From Pseudomonas sp. ATCC 13867 (lineage in GTDB: Bacteria > Pseudomonadota > Gammaproteobacteria > Pseudomonadales > Pseudomonadaceae), in assembly GCF_000349845.1 (NCBI RefSeq), contig NC_020829.1, positions 3,789,001 to 3,853,000 of the forward strand: 64,000 bases of DNA, given 5' to 3'. Numbering within the stretch: position 1 is the stretch's first letter; each line of letters opens with the position of its first letter. This document shows positions 39,123 through 47,564 of this stretch, piece after piece. Both the position numbers and the translations under genes were made by a program. Below the pieces are notes generated by a model. It saw only the letters and a program-made list of their open reading frames with translations, searched no databases and was not told the DNA's origin.

Positions 39123-40160
39123 TCAATGGTCGCGATTGCGCACGTTGAACTCCATTTCCTCGAGCATGGCTTCGCGCAGCGCACGCTCTTCGTCCCACTC
39201 GTCTTCCTCGGGAGCGGACGGCGCTGAGGTCGGCGGCGCGGTTGCTGCGGTCTCGGCGTTCGTTTCGGGCTCGGCAGCCGCTTCGGCTTCACCCTGCGGC
39301 TCGACCTCCGGCAGCGCGTGAACGCCGCTGAAGTCGGCATCCACGCCGGAGTCTTCGTCGTCGCTCGGCGGGCGATCGATCAGGTCGTCGAAGTCGGTCT
39401 TCAGGCCCTGCTCCATCTCGTCCAGCTCGGCGAGCAGGCTGCGGAAGCTGGTTTCCTCCGGCTTTTCCTCCGGCGGCGCGGGCTCCGGCTCCTCGCCGGC
39501 ATCGCGCAGCGCCTGGTCGGCCAGGGCCTGCAGGGACGGCGGGACGTAGTCCTCGTCGTATTCCTCGGGGCCGGGCAGGCTGACGGTGGGTGCCATGTCC
39601 TCGAGGATCGGCTGCGGCTCGGGCTCCATCAGTTTCAGCTCGGCCAGCGGCGGCAGTTCTTCCAGGCTCTTGAGGTTGAAGTAATCGAGAAAGGTCCGCG
39701 TGGTCGCCAGCATCGCCGGGCGGCCGGGCACCTCGCGGTAGCCGACGATGCGGATCCACTCGCGCTCCATCAGCGTCTTGACGATCTGGGTGTTCACCGC
39801 GACGCCACGGATTTCCTCGATCTCGCCACGGGTGATCGGCTGGCGGTAGGCGATCAGCGCCAGGGTCTCCAGCAGGGCACGGGAATAGCGCTGCGGGCGC
39901 TCCTCCCACAGGCGGCCGACCCAGGGAGCGAGCTTCTCGCGCACCTGCAGGCGGTAGCCGGTGGCCACTTCCTTCAGCTCGAAGGCACGCCCCGCGCAGG
40001 ACAGCGACAGCACCGCCAGCGCATCGCGAAACTGTTGCGGCTCCGGCCGCTCGGCCTCTTCGAACAGCTCGCCGAGGCGCTCCAGCGACAGCGGCTTGCC
40101 AGCCGCCAGGAGGATGCCTTCGAGCAGGGTCGCCAGTTCTTTGGGGTCGGACAGGTTCAT
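39123..40160 (-). CDS. scpB: segregation and condensation protein B, long C-terminal tail
   Basis: ScpB is a winged-helix protein that binds SMC-kleisin complexes and acts in chromosome segregation. The first about 185 residues carry the ScpB domain (LEGILLAAGKPLSLERLGELF, ALLETLALIAYRQPITRGEIEEIRG, FLDYFNLKSLEELPPL). The remainder, to residue 345, is an acidic, low-complexity tail rich in Glu, Pro and Ala, longer than in classic ScpB. It lies downstream of scpA and a GNAT gene in the same direction. Confidence 0.9.
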   Translation of the reverse strand: MNLSDPKELATLLEGILLAAGKPLSLERLGELFEEAERPEPQQFRDALAVLSLSCAGRAFELKEVATGYRLQVREKLAPWVGRLWEERPQRYSRALLETLALIAYRQPITRGEIEEIRGVAVNTQIVKTLMEREWIRIVGYREVPGRPAMLATTRTFLDYFNLKSLEELPPLAELKLMEPEPQPILEDMAPTVSLPGPEEYDEDYVPPSLQALADQALRDAGEEPEPAPPEEKPEETSFRSLLAELDEMEQGLKTDFDDLIDRPPSDDEDSGVDADFSGVHALPEVEPQGEAEAAAEPETNAETAATAPPTSAPSAPEEDEWDEERALREAMLEEMEFNVRNRDH

Positions 40161-40176
40161 CGAGTCGCTCAGTGGG

Positions 40177-40689
40177 TCAGCCGAAACGGGTGAAGGCCGG
40201 GTGGTACGCCACTTCGCCGCGCACCGCCTGTGCCGCCGGGGTCAGGCGCAGGCACTGGCAGTACTGGGCGGGAATGCCGGGGAATACCAGGGTGTCGTCG
40301 GCGATGAAGCCGAAACGCGAATAATAAGCCGGATCGCCCACCAGCACACAGCCGGCCACGCCGTCGGCGCGCAGTTGCAACAGGCAGGCCCTGGCCAGCG
40401 CGCTGCCGATGCCGGCCTTCTGCCGCGCCGGCAACACCGCCAGCGGGCCCAGGCCCAGCCAGCCGATGGATTCGCCGTCGATGGTCACCGGCGAGGCGGC
40501 CAGGTAACCGACCACGTCGCCGGCCTCCTCGGCCACCAGCGCGAGGCTGAGGGCCCCGTCCTCGCGCAGGGACTGCACCAGCAGGTGCTCGGTCTGCCGG
40601 CTGTGCGGATGGTCGGCGAAGGCCGCGCGCAACAGGGCATCGATGGCGGCGTGGTCGCCGGCTTGTTCAGAGCGAATCTTCAAGGTCAT
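40177..40689 (-). CDS. GNAT-family N-acetyltransferase
   Basis: A 170-residue acetyltransferase with the acetyl-CoA binding region in LAVLPARQKAGIGSALARACL (Q/RxxGxG/A type) and the later GDPAYYSRFGF segment, as in the YhbS-like group. It uses acetyl-CoA to modify a small molecule or protein; the substrate is unknown. It starts 23 bases inside scpA and ends 17 bases before scpB, so it is probably translated from the same message as both condensin subunits. Confidence 0.85.
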   Translation of the reverse strand: MTLKIRSEQAGDHAAIDALLRAAFADHPHSRQTEHLLVQSLREDGALSLALVAEEAGDVVGYLAASPVTIDGESIGWLGLGPLAVLPARQKAGIGSALARACLLQLRADGVAGCVLVGDPAYYSRFGFIADDTLVFPGIPAQYCQCLRLTPAAQAVRGEVAYHPAFTRFG

Positions 40690-41608
40690 CTAGTGTCGGC
40701 TCCGCAGGCGCGGCCTCCTCGGGTTCGAAGGCTCCTTCGCCATCCTCCTGTACGGGTTCGGCGGAAGATTCGCCTTCCGTGGTTTCGCTCCGGGCGCGCA
40801 CGTGGATCGGCGCGAAGGCGGCGTTCTGCACCAGCTCCACCAGCTGTTCCTTCACCAGTTCGAGCACGGCCATGAAGGTCACTACCACGCCGAGCTTGCC
40901 CTCCTCGACGCGGAACAGGCTGATGAAAGGCACGAAGCCCGCGCCCTTCAGGCGTTCGAGGATTTCGCTCATGCGCTCGCGGGTGGAGAGCATCTCGCGG
41001 GTGACCTGGTGGCTCTCGAACAGGTCGGCGCGGCGCAGCACCTCGGCCATGCACAGCATCAGCTCCTGCATGTCGACGTCGGGCAGCAGCTTGCGCGCCC
41101 GCGCATCCGGCGCGGCAACGCTGGGCAGGATGATGTCGCGGCCCAGGCGCGGCAGGGTGTCGAGGTCCTCGGCGGCCTTCTTGAAGCGCTCGTACTCCTG
41201 CAGGCGGCGGATCAGTTCGGCGCGCGGGTCGTCCTCTTCTTCCTCGGCTTCGGCCGAGCGCGGCAGCAGCATGCGCGACTTGATCTCGGCGAGCATGGCG
41301 GCCATCACCAGGTACTCGGCGGCCAGTTCCAGGCGCACCGACTTCATCAGCTCGACGTAGCCCATGTACTGGCGGGTGATTTCCGCCACCGGGATGTCGA
41401 GGATGTTGATGTTCTGCTTGCGGATCAGGTAGAGCAGCAGGTCGAGCGGGCCTTCGAAGGCTTCGAGGAAGACCTCCAGGGCGTCCGGCGGGATGTACAG
41501 GTCCTGCGGCAGCTCGGTCAGCGCCTCGCCGTAGACCAGCGCCAGCTGTACCGGGGCCCGGTATTCGGTGGCGCTGGAAGGATCGTCCGGCTCGCTCAGG
41601 TCACTCAT
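40667..41608 (-). CDS. scpA: segregation and condensation protein A (kleisin)
   Basis: A 313-residue kleisin that links SMC heads. Seen: FEGPLDLLLYLIRKQNINILDIPVAEI near residue 55, AAEYLVMAAMLAEIKSRMLLPR, and a C-terminal winged helix (EVLRRADLFESHQVTREMLSTRERMSEIL, VVTFMAVLELVKE). The N terminus and C terminus carry acidic extensions. Genes downstream, GNAT and scpB, overlap or closely follow. Confidence 0.92.
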   Translation of the reverse strand: MSDLSEPDDPSSATEYRAPVQLALVYGEALTELPQDLYIPPDALEVFLEAFEGPLDLLLYLIRKQNINILDIPVAEITRQYMGYVELMKSVRLELAAEYLVMAAMLAEIKSRMLLPRSAEAEEEEDDPRAELIRRLQEYERFKKAAEDLDTLPRLGRDIILPSVAAPDARARKLLPDVDMQELMLCMAEVLRRADLFESHQVTREMLSTRERMSEILERLKGAGFVPFISLFRVEEGKLGVVVTFMAVLELVKEQLVELVQNAAFAPIHVRARSETTEGESSAEPVQEDGEGAFEPEEAAPAEPTLDDLEDSL

Positions 41609-41732
41609 CGGCCACTCGTCAGGCTCTTGGGGGATATGGGCGGCATTATCCCTGCTTTTACCCCTCGTGGGTGGGGGAAATGGCTCAAGGGATGGGCGGT
41701 GTCAAATCACGTCGCGCGGCGGTGGGCATTCC

Positions 41733-41814
41733 TGTAGGAGCGAGCTTGCTCGCGAACCAGGCTCCGCAGCGGGGGCTTGTTCGCGAGCAAGCTCGCTCCT
41801 ACGAAAAGCGTTTA
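41733..41814. repeat. REP pair (inverted) between trpS and scpA
   Basis: REP at 41733-41757 and its reverse complement at 41779-41814 region, ending one base before the trpS stop. It lies between two genes read in the same direction. Confidence 0.9.
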
Positions 41815-43029
41815 TCAGCGGTAGGACAGCCCCATGGCATGCCGCACCTCCACCAGCGTCTCGCGGGCGGCCTCGCGGGCATGCTCGGCGCCCTCGGCGA
41901 GGATGCTGCGCACCAGCTCCGGGTTGTCCTCGTAGTCCAGTGCACGCTCCTGGATCGGCGCCAGTTCCTGCTGGATCGACTCGATCAGCGGCCGCTTGCA
42001 ATCCAGGCAGCCGATGCCGGCGCTGCGGCACCCTTCCTGCACCCACTGCCGGCAGCCGTCGTCGGAGTAGATCAGGTGCCACTGCCATACCGGGCAGCGC
42101 TCGGGGTCGCCGGGGTCGTTGCGATGGACCCGCACGGGGTCGGTGGGCATGCGCGCGATCTTTTCCTCAACCTCCGCCGGGCCGTCGCGCAGGGCGATGG
42201 TGTTGCCACGGGAGTTGGACATTTTCTGACCATCCAGCCCCGGCATCTTCGGCTCGTGGCTGACCAGCGTCTGGGGTTCGGGCAACAGCAGCCGGCTGCT
42301 GCCTTCGAGGTAGCCCAGCAGCCGTTCGCGATCGCCCAGGGTCAGGCTCTGCTGCTCCTTGAGCAGTGCCTGGGCCGTCTCCAGCGCTTCGCCGTCACCC
42401 TGCTCCTGCCAGGTGCGGCGCAGGCTGGAGTAGAGCTTGCCGGTCTTCTTGCCGAGGCGGCCGATGGCAGTCTGCACGCGCTCCTCGAAATCGTCTTCGC
42501 CGCCGTAGAGATGGTTGAAGCGACGGGCGATCTCGCGGCTGAACTCGACGTGGGCGAACTGATCGGAACCCACCGGCACCCAGCCGGCGCGGTAGATCAG
42601 GATGTCCGCCGCCTGCAGCAGCGGATAGCCGAGGAAGCCGTAGGTGGAGAGGTCCTTGTGGCTGAGCTTTTCCTGCAACTCCTTGTAGGTCGGCACCCGC
42701 TCCAGCCAGGACAGCGGACAGATCATCGACAGCAGCAGGTGCAACTCGGCGTGCTCGGGCACCTGGGACTGGATGAACAGGGTCGCCGCACTGGGGCTGA
42801 TGCCCACGGCCAGCCAGTCGATGGCCATGTCGCGCACATGCCGGCGGATGCCCTCGGTCTCGTCGTACTCGGTGGTCAGGGCATGCCAGTCGACGATGGA
42901 AAAGAAACACTCGTATTCGTGCTGCAGCTTTACCCAGTTCTGCAACACACCGTGGTAATGCCCCAGATGCAGGCGCCCGGTGGGGCGCATGCCGGACAGC
43001 ACGCGGCGCTGGGAATCGACGCTGGCCAA
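41815..43029 (-). CDS. trpS: tryptophanyl-tRNA synthetase, long form
   Basis: A 404-residue class I synthetase that charges tRNA-Trp. HIGH motif region LSGMRPTGRLHLGHY (residues about 11-25), and a KMSKS equivalent KMSNS (in GQKMSNSRGN). About 60 residues (approximately 195-260) are inserted before the KMSKS loop compared with the about 330-residue bacterial type, matching the long pseudomonad form. The start is TTG at 43029 (reads MASVDSQRR); GAGGTTGA lies upstream. Downstream genes scpA, GNAT and scpB share orientation. Confidence 0.92.
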   Translation of the reverse strand: MASVDSQRRVLSGMRPTGRLHLGHYHGVLQNWVKLQHEYECFFSIVDWHALTTEYDETEGIRRHVRDMAIDWLAVGISPSAATLFIQSQVPEHAELHLLLSMICPLSWLERVPTYKELQEKLSHKDLSTYGFLGYPLLQAADILIYRAGWVPVGSDQFAHVEFSREIARRFNHLYGGEDDFEERVQTAIGRLGKKTGKLYSSLRRTWQEQGDGEALETAQALLKEQQSLTLGDRERLLGYLEGSSRLLLPEPQTLVSHEPKMPGLDGQKMSNSRGNTIALRDGPAEVEEKIARMPTDPVRVHRNDPGDPERCPVWQWHLIYSDDGCRQWVQEGCRSAGIGCLDCKRPLIESIQQELAPIQERALDYEDNPELVRSILAEGAEHAREAARETLVEVRHAMGLSYR

Positions 43030-43074
43030 AGATCAACCTCGTGGAATCAACGGACGAAGTGCGCAGTATAGAAG

Positions 43075-43704
43075 TCAGGCACCGACCATGAACGGTTCCG
43101 GGTCGCCGCAGCCGACACGCACCACCACCGGGTCCTCGTCGGTCAGGGCGATCACCGTGGAAGCCTCGCCGCCGCCGTAGCCGCCGTCGATGATCAGGTC
43201 CACCTGATGCTCCAGCAGGTCGCGCATCTCGTACGGGTCGTTCAGCGGCTCGGTCTGCCCCGGCAGGATCAGGCTGACGCTCATCAACGGCTCGCCCAGT
43301 TCCTCCAGCAGGGCCAGGGCGATGGGACAGCTCGGCACCCGCAGGCCGATGGTGCGGCGCTTGGGGTGCAGCAACATGCGCGGCACTTCACGGGTGGCGT
43401 TGAGGATGAAGGTGTATGGCCCCGGCGTGTGCGCCTTGAGCAGGCGGAACAGGCCGGTGTCGACCTTGGCGTAGAGCCCAAGCTCGGAGAGGTCGCGGCA
43501 GACCAGGGTGAAGTTGTGCTTGTCGTCCAGCCGGCGGATGCGGCGGATGCGCTCCACCGCCGACTTTTCGCCGATGCGGCAACCCAGCGCGTAGGAGGAA
43601 TCGGTGGGATAGGCGATCACGCCGCCCTGCCGGACGATCTCCACCGCCTGTTTGATCAGGCGCGACTGGGGGTTTTCCGGGTGGACCTGGAAGAACTGGC
43701 TCAT
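43075..43704 (-). CDS. yciO: Sua5/YciO/YrdC-family protein
   Basis: A 209-residue protein of the YrdC/Sua5 fold, whose best-known member makes threonylcarbamoyl-AMP for tRNA t6A. Seen: VIAYPTDSSYALGC near residue 36, the binding basin with HTPGPYTFIL, and VPSCPIALALLEELGEPLMSVS. The SYALG start matches the YciO branch more than TsaC, and TsaC proper probably lies elsewhere. It overlaps the upstream PHP-domain gene by four bases (ATGA). Confidence 0.87.
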   Translation of the reverse strand: MSQFFQVHPENPQSRLIKQAVEIVRQGGVIAYPTDSSYALGCRIGEKSAVERIRRIRRLDDKHNFTLVCRDLSELGLYAKVDTGLFRLLKAHTPGPYTFILNATREVPRMLLHPKRRTIGLRVPSCPIALALLEELGEPLMSVSLILPGQTEPLNDPYEMRDLLEHQVDLIIDGGYGGGEASTVIALTDEDPVVVRVGCGDPEPFMVGA

Positions 43705-44576
43705 TGAGTCTCCTTGTTCCCTATGGCGTTGTCCGCAGAGGCGAAACGCGGCCAGAGCGGCGGCAGGTCCTCCGGCACCGCGCGGTACAGGCCCAGTTCG
43801 GACCAGTCGCTGGGACCGTGGAAATCGCTGCCGGCGGTGACCATCAGGCCGAACTCGCGGGCGAGGATGCTGAGCACGCCGACCTGCTCCGCCGGTTGCG
43901 GCCCATTGACCACCTCGATGGCATGGCCGCCGGCGGCGATGAAGTCAGCGACCAGCTTGCGCCGCTTGGTACGCGTGAAATCGTATTGGCAGGGGTGCGC
44001 CAGGCTGATCCAGGCGCCGGCGCCGCGCAGGCTGCCGAGCGCATCGGCAAGGGCCGGCCAGTGCTGCTTGACGTCCCCCAGCTTGCCGGCGCCCAGCCAC
44101 TTGCGGAAGGCTTCGGCGCGATCCTTGACGTAGCCCTGGCGCAGCAGGAATTCGGCGAAGTGCGGACGCGCCGGGGCGTTCTCGCTGTCGCCCAGCTCGC
44201 GCTGCACCGCCCGCGCGCCCTCGAAGGCGCCGGGCATGCCCTTGGCTTCCAGGCGCCGGCCGATCTCCTCGGCGCGGGTCCAGCGGGCGCGGTGCAGGTC
44301 GTGGAGGGCCTTGACCAGCGACTCGGCGCGCGGATCGAAGCCATAGCCCAGCACGTGGATGGTGGCGCCGCCCCAGGTGCAGGACAGCTCCACCCCATCG
44401 ACCAGTTCCATACCCAACCGACGTGCGGCTTCGCGGGCCTCGGGGAGGCCGTCGAGGGTGTCGTGGTCGGTCAGCGCCAGCACGCGCACGCCGCGTCCGT
44501 GGGCACGCTCGACCAGGGCCGTCGGGCTGAGGAGTCCGTCGGACGCGGTGCTGTGGCAGTGCAGGTCGACTCGCAT
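43701..44576 (-). CDS. PHP-domain phosphoesterase, RNase AM / YciV type
   Basis: A 291-residue protein of the PHP metal-dependent phosphatase family. Metal-binding motifs are in order: VDLHCHSTASDG at residue 3, LTDHDTLDG near 36, and TAGSDFHGPSDW near 258. E. coli YciV (RnaAM) hydrolyses 3',5'-nucleoside bisphosphates and trims RNA 5' ends; the same is likely here. First gene of the run PHP-yciO-trpS. Confidence 0.88.
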   Translation of the reverse strand: MRVDLHCHSTASDGLLSPTALVERAHGRGVRVLALTDHDTLDGLPEAREAARRLGMELVDGVELSCTWGGATIHVLGYGFDPRAESLVKALHDLHRARWTRAEEIGRRLEAKGMPGAFEGARAVQRELGDSENAPARPHFAEFLLRQGYVKDRAEAFRKWLGAGKLGDVKQHWPALADALGSLRGAGAWISLAHPCQYDFTRTKRRKLVADFIAAGGHAIEVVNGPQPAEQVGVLSILAREFGLMVTAGSDFHGPSDWSELGLYRAVPEDLPPLWPRFASADNAIGNKETQ

Positions 44577-44746
44577 GCAGGGCTTCCGTAGGCTGGGGAC
44601 GGCTTATTTCTGTATAGACGCTTATGTGCGCCCGCTCTCACGGTAATCGGTTGAAACCATGACCGGGCACAGCGTTGGGCGGATGAGGCTTTCAGTTCAC
44701 CGGCAGGTTGGTATTATGCCGGCTCTACCAGGCTCTGGCTGCCGTA

Positions 44747-45340
44747 ATGAAGCAATTCATCGATTTCATCCCCCTCATTCTGTTCTTCATCGTCTACAAG
44801 CTCGATCCGCGCAACGTCGAACTGGCCGGCCAGAGTTTCTCGGTCGGCGGCATCTACAGTGCCACCGCCATGCTGATCGCCGCGTCCGTGGTGGTCTACG
44901 GCGCCCTGCTGATCAAGCAGCGCAAGCTGGACAAGGGCCAGTGGGTCACCCTCGCCGCCTGCCTGCTGTTCGGCGGCATGACCCTGGCCTTCCATAGCGA
45001 AACCTTCCTCAAGTGGAAGGCGCCCGTGGTGAACTGGCTGTTCGCCCTGGCCTTCGCCGGCAGTCACTTCATCGGTGGCCAGCCGCTGATCCAGCGGATC
45101 ATGGGCCACGCGGTGCACCTCTCCGAGTCCCTCTGGGCGAAGCTGAACGTCGCCTGGGTGCTGTTCTTCCTGATCTGCGGCTGTGTCCAGCTGTTCGTCG
45201 CCTTCACCTTCCAGAGCATCTGGGTGGACTTCAAGGTGTTCGGCAGCCTGGGCATGACCCTGCTGTTCCTGATCGGCCAGGGCGTGTTCCTGGCCCGCCA
45301 CATGCACGATGAACCTACCGGCGAAAAACCCAAGGACTGA
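44747..45340 (+). CDS. yciB: septation protein A / YciB, inner membrane
   Basis: A 197-residue membrane protein of the YciB/IspZ family: hydrophobic segments throughout, opening [18 protein letters not shown], with KPLDK- and [13 protein letters not shown] conserved loops. It belongs to an inner-membrane protein with a role in cell-envelope and septum integrity in enterobacteria. ATG at 44747 is used; a longer frame has 13 unsupported residues. YciI follows after one base. Confidence 0.92.
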   Translation: MKQFIDFIPLILFFIVYKLDPRNVELAGQSFSVGGIYSATAMLIAASVVVYGALLIKQRKLDKGQWVTLAACLLFGGMTLAFHSETFLKWKAPVVNWLFALAFAGSHFIGGQPLIQRIMGHAVHLSESLWAKLNVAWVLFFLICGCVQLFVAFTFQSIWVDFKVFGSLGMTLLFLIGQGVFLARHMHDEPTGEKPKD

Positions 45341-45341
45341 C

Positions 45342-45641
45342 ATGCTCTACGCGATCATTGCCCGTGACATCACCGCTTCCCAAGAACGCCGCCTGGCCAC
45401 TCGCCCCGCGCACATCGCCCGCCTGGAGCAACTGAAGGAAGAAGGCCGCCTGGTGCTGGCCGGCCCGCACCCGGCCATCGACAGCAACGACCCGGGCGCC
45501 GCCGGCTTCACCGGCAGCCTGATCGTCGCCGAGTTCGAATCCCTGGCCGCAGCGCAGGCCTGGGCCGACGCCGACCCGTACCGCGCCGCCGGCGTCTACG
45601 CCGAGGTCGTGGTCAAGCCCTTCAAGAAAGTCCTGCCCTAA
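45342..45641 (+). CDS. yciI: YciI-like protein
   Basis: A 99-residue ferredoxin-fold protein of the YCII family, with MLYAIIARD at the start, the HxD-type motif [11 protein letters not shown], and [14 protein letters not shown]. Family members act as small dehydrochlorinase-like or stress-linked proteins, and the precise role is unclear. It lies directly after yciB on the same message. Confidence 0.88.
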   Translation: MLYAIIARDITASQERRLATRPAHIARLEQLKEEGRLVLAGPHPAIDSNDPGAAGFTGSLIVAEFESLAAAQAWADADPYRAAGVYAEVVVKPFKKVLP

Positions 45642-45747
45642 CCCGCTCGAACGTTGTACCCCGCGGCACGGAACGCCACGGGGGTTCGCAGCCGGACACC
45701 GCCGGGATGGCCGTGGACGGCGGACCATCATCGAACAAGGAGTCCCG

Positions 45748-46176
45748 ATGCGCCGTCTGCCCCTGCTGGTCTGCCTCACCCTGCCCCTGGCCGTCCAGGC
45801 CGAACAACCCGCTCCGGAACAGCCTCCGGCCGCCGCTGTCGAACCCATCGATAGCGCGAGCGCCGACGCCCGCGGCGACCTCGAACGCCGCCTGGCCGAG
45901 AGCGAACAGCAACGCCAGGCGCTGGCCGCCCAACTGGCCGCCCAATCCGCAGATCGGGACAACCGCCGGGACGAAGCCGTCATCGGCCGCCTGCGCCAGG
46001 AGAACCAGCGCCTGAAGCTGCAACTGCACGAGGCCCAGTCACAACAGCCGCCACGCCTGCTGTCCGAACAGCAGACCTGGTACGTCACCGGCGGCGGCAC
46101 CGCCCTGCTGGCCTTCGCCCTCGGCGCGCTGAGCCGTGGCAGCCGCCGCCGGCAACGTCGCGAATGGATCAACTGA
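45748..46176 (+). CDS. secreted coiled-coil protein with C-terminal membrane anchor
   Basis: A 142-residue protein with a signal peptide (MRRLPLLVCLTLPLAVQA), an Ala/Pro-rich stretch, a heptad-like coiled coil (about residues 48-95, rich in Glu, Gln, Arg and Leu), a membrane segment (about 110-128), and an Arg-rich C-terminal tail (SRRRQRRE). The end resembles the SH3-plus-anchor proteins of the TIGR04211/YgiM type but no SH3 domain is present. It lies 13 bases upstream of cpxR and may act in the same envelope-stress unit. Function unknown. Confidence 0.75.
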   Translation: MRRLPLLVCLTLPLAVQAEQPAPEQPPAAAVEPIDSASADARGDLERRLAESEQQRQALAAQLAAQSADRDNRRDEAVIGRLRQENQRLKLQLHEAQSQQPPRLLSEQQTWYVTGGGTALLAFALGALSRGSRRRQRREWIN

Positions 46177-46189
46177 AAGATACCTTTTC

Positions 46190-46867
46190 ATGAGTGAACT
46201 GCTGCTGATCGACGACGACCGCGAGCTTTGCGAGCTGCTCGGCACCTGGCTGGTCCAGGAAGGCTTCAGCATCCGAGCCGCCCACGACGGTGCACAGGCC
46301 CGCGCCGCGCTGGCCAGCCGCGCCCCTGACGCGGTCGTGCTCGACGTGATGCTGCCCGACGGCAGCGGGCTGGAACTGCTCAAGCAATTGCGCGGCGAAC
46401 ACCCTGACCTGCCGGTGCTGATGCTCTCCGCCCGCGGCGAGCCGCTGGACCGCATCCTCGGCCTGGAGCTGGGCGCCGACGACTACCTGGCCAAACCCTG
46501 CGATCCGCGCGAACTCACCGCCCGCCTGCGCGCCGTGCTGCGCCGCAGCCACCCGGCGCAACCCAGCGCGCAGCTGGAGCTGGGCGACCTGGCGCTGAAC
46601 CTGTCGCGCGGCGTGGCAAGCATCGGCACGCAGGAAATCAGCCTGACCCTCTCCGAGAGCCGCATCCTCGAAGCCCTGCTGCGCCAGCCGGGCGAACCGC
46701 TGGACAAGCAGGCCCTGGCGCAACTGGCGCTGGGTCGCAAGCTGACCCTGTACGACCGCAGCCTGGACATGCACGTCAGCAACCTGCGCAAGAAGCTCGG
46801 CGGCCACCCCGACGGCCGCCCACGCATCCTCGCCCTGCGCGGCCGCGGCTACTTCTACGCGCCCTGA
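46190..46867 (+). CDS. cpxR: OmpR-family response regulator, CpxR
   Basis: A 225-residue regulator: receiver domain with acidic cluster Asp8-Asp10, phosphoacceptor Asp52 in VVLDVMLPDG and Lys in YLAKPCD, then a C-terminal OmpR winged helix (RILEALLRQPGEPLDKQALAQLALGR, LDMHVSNLRKKL). With the kinase at 47565 it forms a CpxRA-type pair for envelope stress. In P. aeruginosa the orthologous protein activates mexAB-oprM, as far as I recall. ATG at 46190; a longer frame adds 18 residues without support. Confidence 0.9.
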   Translation: MSELLLIDDDRELCELLGTWLVQEGFSIRAAHDGAQARAALASRAPDAVVLDVMLPDGSGLELLKQLRGEHPDLPVLMLSARGEPLDRILGLELGADDYLAKPCDPRELTARLRAVLRRSHPAQPSAQLELGDLALNLSRGVASIGTQEISLTLSESRILEALLRQPGEPLDKQALAQLALGRKLTLYDRSLDMHVSNLRKKLGGHPDGRPRILALRGRGYFYAP

Positions 46868-46918
46868 GGCGCGCTGGCGGGCGCCTTCGCAAAGCGCGCG
46901 GCGCTGCTTCACGTAATC

Positions 46919-46934
46919 TTTACCGAAGCTTTAC
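46919..46934 (-). promoter_or_regulatory. candidate CpxR box upstream of the CpxP/Spy-like gene
   Basis: On the minus strand GTAAA occurs twice (46930-46934 and 46919-46923) with a 6-base gap, matching the E. coli pattern GTAAA-N4-8-GTAAA. A third partial copy (GTAAT, plus strand) is at 46913-46917. Confidence 0.65.
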
Positions 46935-47014
46935 CTGTGACTGACGGCCCTTGACCTTGCCGCCCCTAGACTGGGCTCATCCGGTAACGACCGGTCCCTG
47001 AAAGGAGAAACACC

Positions 47015-47473
47015 ATGCGCAAGACCCTGACCGCCCTGCTGATCGCCGCCGCCCTGCCGACCGTCGCGCTGGCGGCCACTCCCGCGCCGACCGACGCCCC
47101 GCCGCCGGCCCCGTTCATGAAAGGCCATGACCACGGCATGATGCGTGGCGAGCACCGCGGCGGCGCGTTCCGCGAACTGAACCTGACCCAGGAACAGCGC
47201 CAGCAAGTCGGCAAAGTGATGGGCGAGTCCATGAAAGATCGCCGCGCGATCACCGAAAAATACTGGAACAAGCTGCCCGAGGCCGACCGCAAGGCCATGC
47301 AGGCGGAACTCAAGGCCAACCGCGACAAGGCCGACACCAGTATCCGCGGCATCCTCACGCCCGATCAGCAGAAGAAGTTCGACGAGCTGAAGAAGCAGCG
47401 CGAGCAGCGCAAGGCCGAATGGGCGGAGTTCCAGACCTGGAAGGCCCAGAAAGACGGCGCCAAGACCAACTGA
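47015..47473 (+). CDS. CpxP/Spy-family periplasmic stress protein
   Basis: A 152-residue secreted protein with a signal peptide (about 1-20). It carries two LTxxQ motifs, NLTQEQRQQ and ILTPDQQKK, in an alpha-helical, charged body; the family (CpxP, Spy) inhibits CpxA or acts as an ATP-free chaperone. His/Met-rich segment KGHDHGMMRGEHRGG near residue 40 might bind metal. It lies between cpxR and cpxA, preceded by a putative CpxR box. Confidence 0.87.
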   Translation: MRKTLTALLIAAALPTVALAATPAPTDAPPPAPFMKGHDHGMMRGEHRGGAFRELNLTQEQRQQVGKVMGESMKDRRAITEKYWNKLPEADRKAMQAELKANRDKADTSIRGILTPDQQKKFDELKKQREQRKAEWAEFQTWKAQKDGAKTN

Positions 47474-47564
47474 TCGCTCCAGCAAGCCGCAGGCGCCGGG
47501 TTATCCCGGCGTCTTGCCGTGGGGCCCCGATAATGGATAGAGCATGCGGCTGAACAGGAAGACC

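Noticed and set aside
36710..39148. 812-codon open frame opposite bglX
   Set aside because: Antisense shadow of bglX; the composition is the mirror image of GC-rich codons, with no start signal.
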